This document shows positions 5,268 to 7,174 of a DNA stretch of 7,174 bases, in pieces; position 1 is the stretch's first letter; every line of letters begins with the position of its first letter. The DNA is from Ruaniaceae bacterium (lineage in GTDB: Bacteria; Actinomycetota; Actinomycetes; Actinomycetales; Actinomycetaceae): NCBI GenBank assembly GCA_030450655.1, contig JAKDIE010000063.1:1-7174 (forward strand), in the 5' to 3' direction. The translations under genes were made by a program, and so were the position numbers. The notes under the pieces were generated by a model. That model was not told where the DNA came from, did no database searches, and saw nothing but the letters and a program-made list of their open reading frames with translations.

Positions 5268-6768
5268 CGCCATCTTCCTTAGTTTCCGTTCGAGGCGGAG
5301 TCAGCTCCTGATCCACCTGGGTTATGACACTTTCAAACATGCGTTGATATGAGGCATCGAAGCGCGAGACGGCACCCAGTAGCACCTGGCGAGCAGCGCC
5401 GTCGTCCGTGTCCTCTACACGAATCCACAAGCGGCGATAGGGCAGCAGGAAAGTGATGGACATGCCCACCACGAGGAGTGTGGATCCCACCCACATCCAG
5501 ACACTGCCCGGGTCCTGGCGGAGCCTGATTCCCGTGTATTGGCGCTCGCGCTCAAACGTGACCGTGTAGCCGCCAACTGTGACAGGCGATCCCTGGGTGG
5601 CTTGGGCGACGTCCAGCGGCTCTCCGCTCTCGCTCTGCCGGTACAACTCGATGAGCGCGGAGCCAGCGGGGACCGTCGAATCTGGCCTCCCGGAAGCTGC
5701 CGTGACCACCACGATCTCGAAGTCCGAATCGGGGATCTCGAACAACCCCACGGCATTTGCGCCATCATTGGACGTCCAGCGCATGGGTACGGAATCGTGG
5801 AATACGGACTCACCCGCAACGGTGCTGACCAGGACATCGCTAGCGATCCCAAAGGACGCCTGGTGGAAGCGGAATCCGGCATGGTTGAGGGGCTGATTGA
5901 CCCGAACCTCTTGCTGCGCCACCACCGTGTCACCGTCACGCAACTGAAGCTCGGAGACGTAATCGGACGGGCGGCCGTCCGCCGTGTAGGAGTCGCGGAA
6001 CGAGAGTGCGTGGAGGGTCAGTCCCGTCCCGTGCCCCACCTCCACGGTGCCACCCACCGGCACCTGCATGTCCTCGTCGATACCCCAGGTGGAACTCACC
6101 ACGAACGCCAGCAGGATGATCACGAAACTGATGTGCGCGATCACCGTGCCGAGGCCGCTCCATGCGTAGCGGTCCGCATATCGCCCGTGCGCCGGATCCT
6201 TGTCATCCACAAGCACGCGGAAGCGGTGGCGCCGCAACACGGCGGTCACCGCATCGAAGGCCTCGTCTCCACTCGCAGTAGTTTCTACGCGTCCGCGGTA
6301 TCGCGCCTTGCCGAAGAAGGTGCGGTTCACGTGGAGCCGTGGGGCGTACATGCGCCGCCACAGCTCGGGGATGCGGTGCGTGGTGCAGGCGATGATGCTG
6401 GCGGCGAGGAGTGCCACAACGGTGTAGAAGATGGGAGACGTGAACAGGCGGAAGAATCCCAACGCGCTGAGAATCGGGGTCCACCCGCCGTAGACGCCAC
6501 GCATCTCAGTGAGGAACGAGTCTCGGGAGGCCGGATCGGCGAACACTGCCGGTTCCACCTGGACCACCAGCGACCCGATCACTGAGAGGAACGCAAACAC
6601 CAGGATCAGGATGAGACCCACAGTCTTCGAGTAGAAGAGACGATAGATCCAATGGAAGAGTTCAGAAACCGCCACATCGCGATCTCGCCGCTCTCCCGAG
6701 ATCACGCCGTCGGCCGTATGAACACCGGCCTCGACGTCATGTTCCGAGATATCGCTGAGCTTCGTCAT
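5260..6768 (-). CDS. resB: Cytochrome c biogenesis protein ResB (Ccs1/CcsB-type) of System II
   Basis: This gene encodes 502 residues, within the usual ResB length. Four membrane segments are visible: about 49-70, 110-130, 205-226 and 423-443. Between the third and fourth is a long extracytoplasmic domain with the family block VRVNQPLNHAGFRFHQASFG (288-307). His212 in the third segment (VIAHISF) sits where ResB proteins have a conserved histidine thought to bind heme. The C-terminal 55 or so residues are cytoplasmic and hydrophilic. ResB partners CcsA in exporting heme and joining it to apocytochrome c. ATG 6768 is preferred over the adjacent ATG 6771 because GAGAGG ends 5 bases before it. 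It follows the ccdA stop by 10 bp. The stop is at 5260-5262 in the overlap with ccsA. Confidence 0.93.
   Translation of the reverse strand: MTKLSDISEHDVEAGVHTADGVISGERRDRDVAVSELFHWIYRLFYSKTVGLILILVFAFLSVIGSLVVQVEPAVFADPASRDSFLTEMRGVYGGWTPILSALGFFRLFTSPIFYTVVALLAASIIACTTHRIPELWRRMYAPRLHVNRTFFGKARYRGRVETTASGDEAFDAVTAVLRRHRFRVLVDDKDPAHGRYADRYAWSGLGTVIAHISFVIILLAFVVSSTWGIDEDMQVPVGGTVEVGHGTGLTLHALSFRDSYTADGRPSDYVSELQLRDGDTVVAQQEVRVNQPLNHAGFRFHQASFGIASDVLVSTVAGESVFHDSVPMRWTSNDGANAVGLFEIPDSDFEIVVVTAASGRPDSTVPAGSALIELYRQSESGEPLDVAQATQGSPVTVGGYTVTFERERQYTGIRLRQDPGSVWMWVGSTLLVVGMSITFLLPYRRLWIRVEDTDDGAARQVLLGAVSRFDASYQRMFESVITQVDQELTPPRTETKEDGDG
5276..5280 (-). promoter_or_regulatory. Ribosome binding site of ccsA within resB
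   Basis: AAGGA lies inside the last codons of resB, 8 bases ahead of ATG 5267 and 2 bases ahead of ATG 5273. The spacing favours the downstream ATG. Confidence 0.5.
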
Positions 6769-6773
6769 CATTT

Positions 6774-6779
6774 CCTCTC
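6774..6779 (-). promoter_or_regulatory. Ribosome binding site of resB
   Basis: GAGAGG on the minus strand, beginning within the ccdA stop codon, lies 5 bases before ATG 6768 and 2 before ATG 6771. The spacing decides for 6768. Confidence 0.55.
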
Positions 6780-7174
6780 TACACCGAAATCCACGTGATG
6801 GCGCCGAGCGGGGCAAGCAGGTCAGCGATCAACAGGAATCCCATCGCGAGCAGCAGCACCCCGCTGATGAGTTGCACAGCGCGGTAGTGGCGGCTGAACC
6901 ACTGCAGACGGCGCGTCACCCACGTGGCGCCCAACGCAAGCAGCATGAACGGCACCCCGAGCCCAATGCAGTAGACCAACAGCAGCGGTAGCCCGGCAGT
7001 GTCGCGGGCGAGCGACATCCCGAGGATCATGCCCAGCACCGGTCCGATACACGGCGACCAACCTGCCCCGAACGCCACCCCCATCGCTGCGGACCGCCGC
7101 ACGGACGGACCTCGCGCGTCCGTCAACTCCGGCTGGGCACGCAGGGTGCGATCGAGCGCGGGCACCTTCAATAG
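6779..7174 (-). CDS. ccdA: CcdA-type thiol-disulfide transporter, C-terminal part, 5' end outside window
   Basis: 131 residues and the stop are visible; the frame stays open to the right edge, so the true start is outside. The visible part is the second half of a DsbD/CcdA membrane domain. A basic loop leads into GAGWSPCIGPVLGM, the second of two conserved cysteine helices. LLVYCIGLGVPFMLLALG follows, then a final helix LISGVLLLAMGFLLIADLL. CcdA passes electrons from cytoplasmic thioredoxin to extracytoplasmic partners such as the TlpA/ResA protein at the end of this operon. The first cysteine helix, needed for function, cannot be checked here. The stop lies 10 bp before resB, indicating one operon. 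The TTG at 7171 is an internal codon, not a credible start. Confidence 0.9.
   Translation of the reverse strand, partial: LLKVPALDRTLRAQPELTDARGPSVRRSAAMGVAFGAGWSPCIGPVLGMILGMSLARDTAGLPLLLVYCIGLGVPFMLLALGATWVTRRLQWFSRHYRAVQLISGVLLLAMGFLLIADLLAPLGAITWISV

Noticed and set aside
5539..6585. A 348-codon plus-strand open frame opposite resB
   Set aside because: It is antisense to resB, His/Arg/Gly-rich, and explained by codon bias of the real gene.
1..7174. Mobile elements, CRISPR arrays, toxin-antitoxin or phage genes
   Set aside because: No direct repeats with regular spacing, terminal inverted repeats, transposase or integrase motifs, or foreign-looking composition were seen. All coding space belongs to six housekeeping-type genes.

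Overview
The window is a GC-rich stretch, clearly above 60% G+C by eye, of ordinary dense bacterial chromosome. It carries six protein genes in three transcription units. I see no mobile element, CRISPR array, tRNA or rRNA. The gene families fit an actinomycete-like (Actinomycetota) bacterium: an Rv3649/YprA-type helicase, a ResB/CcsA/CcdA cytochrome c maturation operon like mycobacterial Rv0527-Rv0529, and a near-consensus DosR-type box. An anaerobic class III ribonucleotide reductase beside a cytochrome c assembly operon suggests a facultative or microaerobic organism, or an anaerobe with cytochromes. The taxonomic reading is inference.

Region 1 (1-999, minus strand) is the N-terminal 333 codons of a DEAD/DEAH helicase of the YprA/MrfA-Hrq1 group. 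It runs off the left edge. Region 2 (1000-1170) is a 171-bp divergent control region, the richest non-coding part of the window. It holds a DosR-like palindrome (1026-1045), two NrdR-type boxes with starts 32 bp apart (1072-1087 and 1104-1119), a plausible promoter for the rightward operon whose -10 lies inside the second box, a weaker leftward promoter, and a good ribosome binding site.

Region 3 (1171-3697, plus strand) is the nrdD-nrdG operon: the oxygen-sensitive class III ribonucleotide reductase and its radical-SAM activase. Together they make deoxyribonucleotides without oxygen. The genes overlap by 50 bp.

Region 4 (3710-7174, minus strand) converges on nrdG with 12 bp between stop codons. 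It is a System II (Ccs/Res) cytochrome c maturation operon, in transcription order ccdA (5' end missing), resB, ccsA and a membrane-anchored TlpA/ResA-like thioredoxin. CcdA should carry reducing power across the membrane to the thioredoxin, which keeps apocytochrome cysteines reduced, while ResB and CcsA deliver and attach heme. The last two junctions use almost the same 8-base start/stop overlap.

I do not see an undescribed enzymatic system. The most interesting element is regulatory: an apparent combination of a hypoxia-type (DosR) site and a deoxynucleotide-sensing (NrdR) tandem site in front of an anaerobic ribonucleotide reductase.
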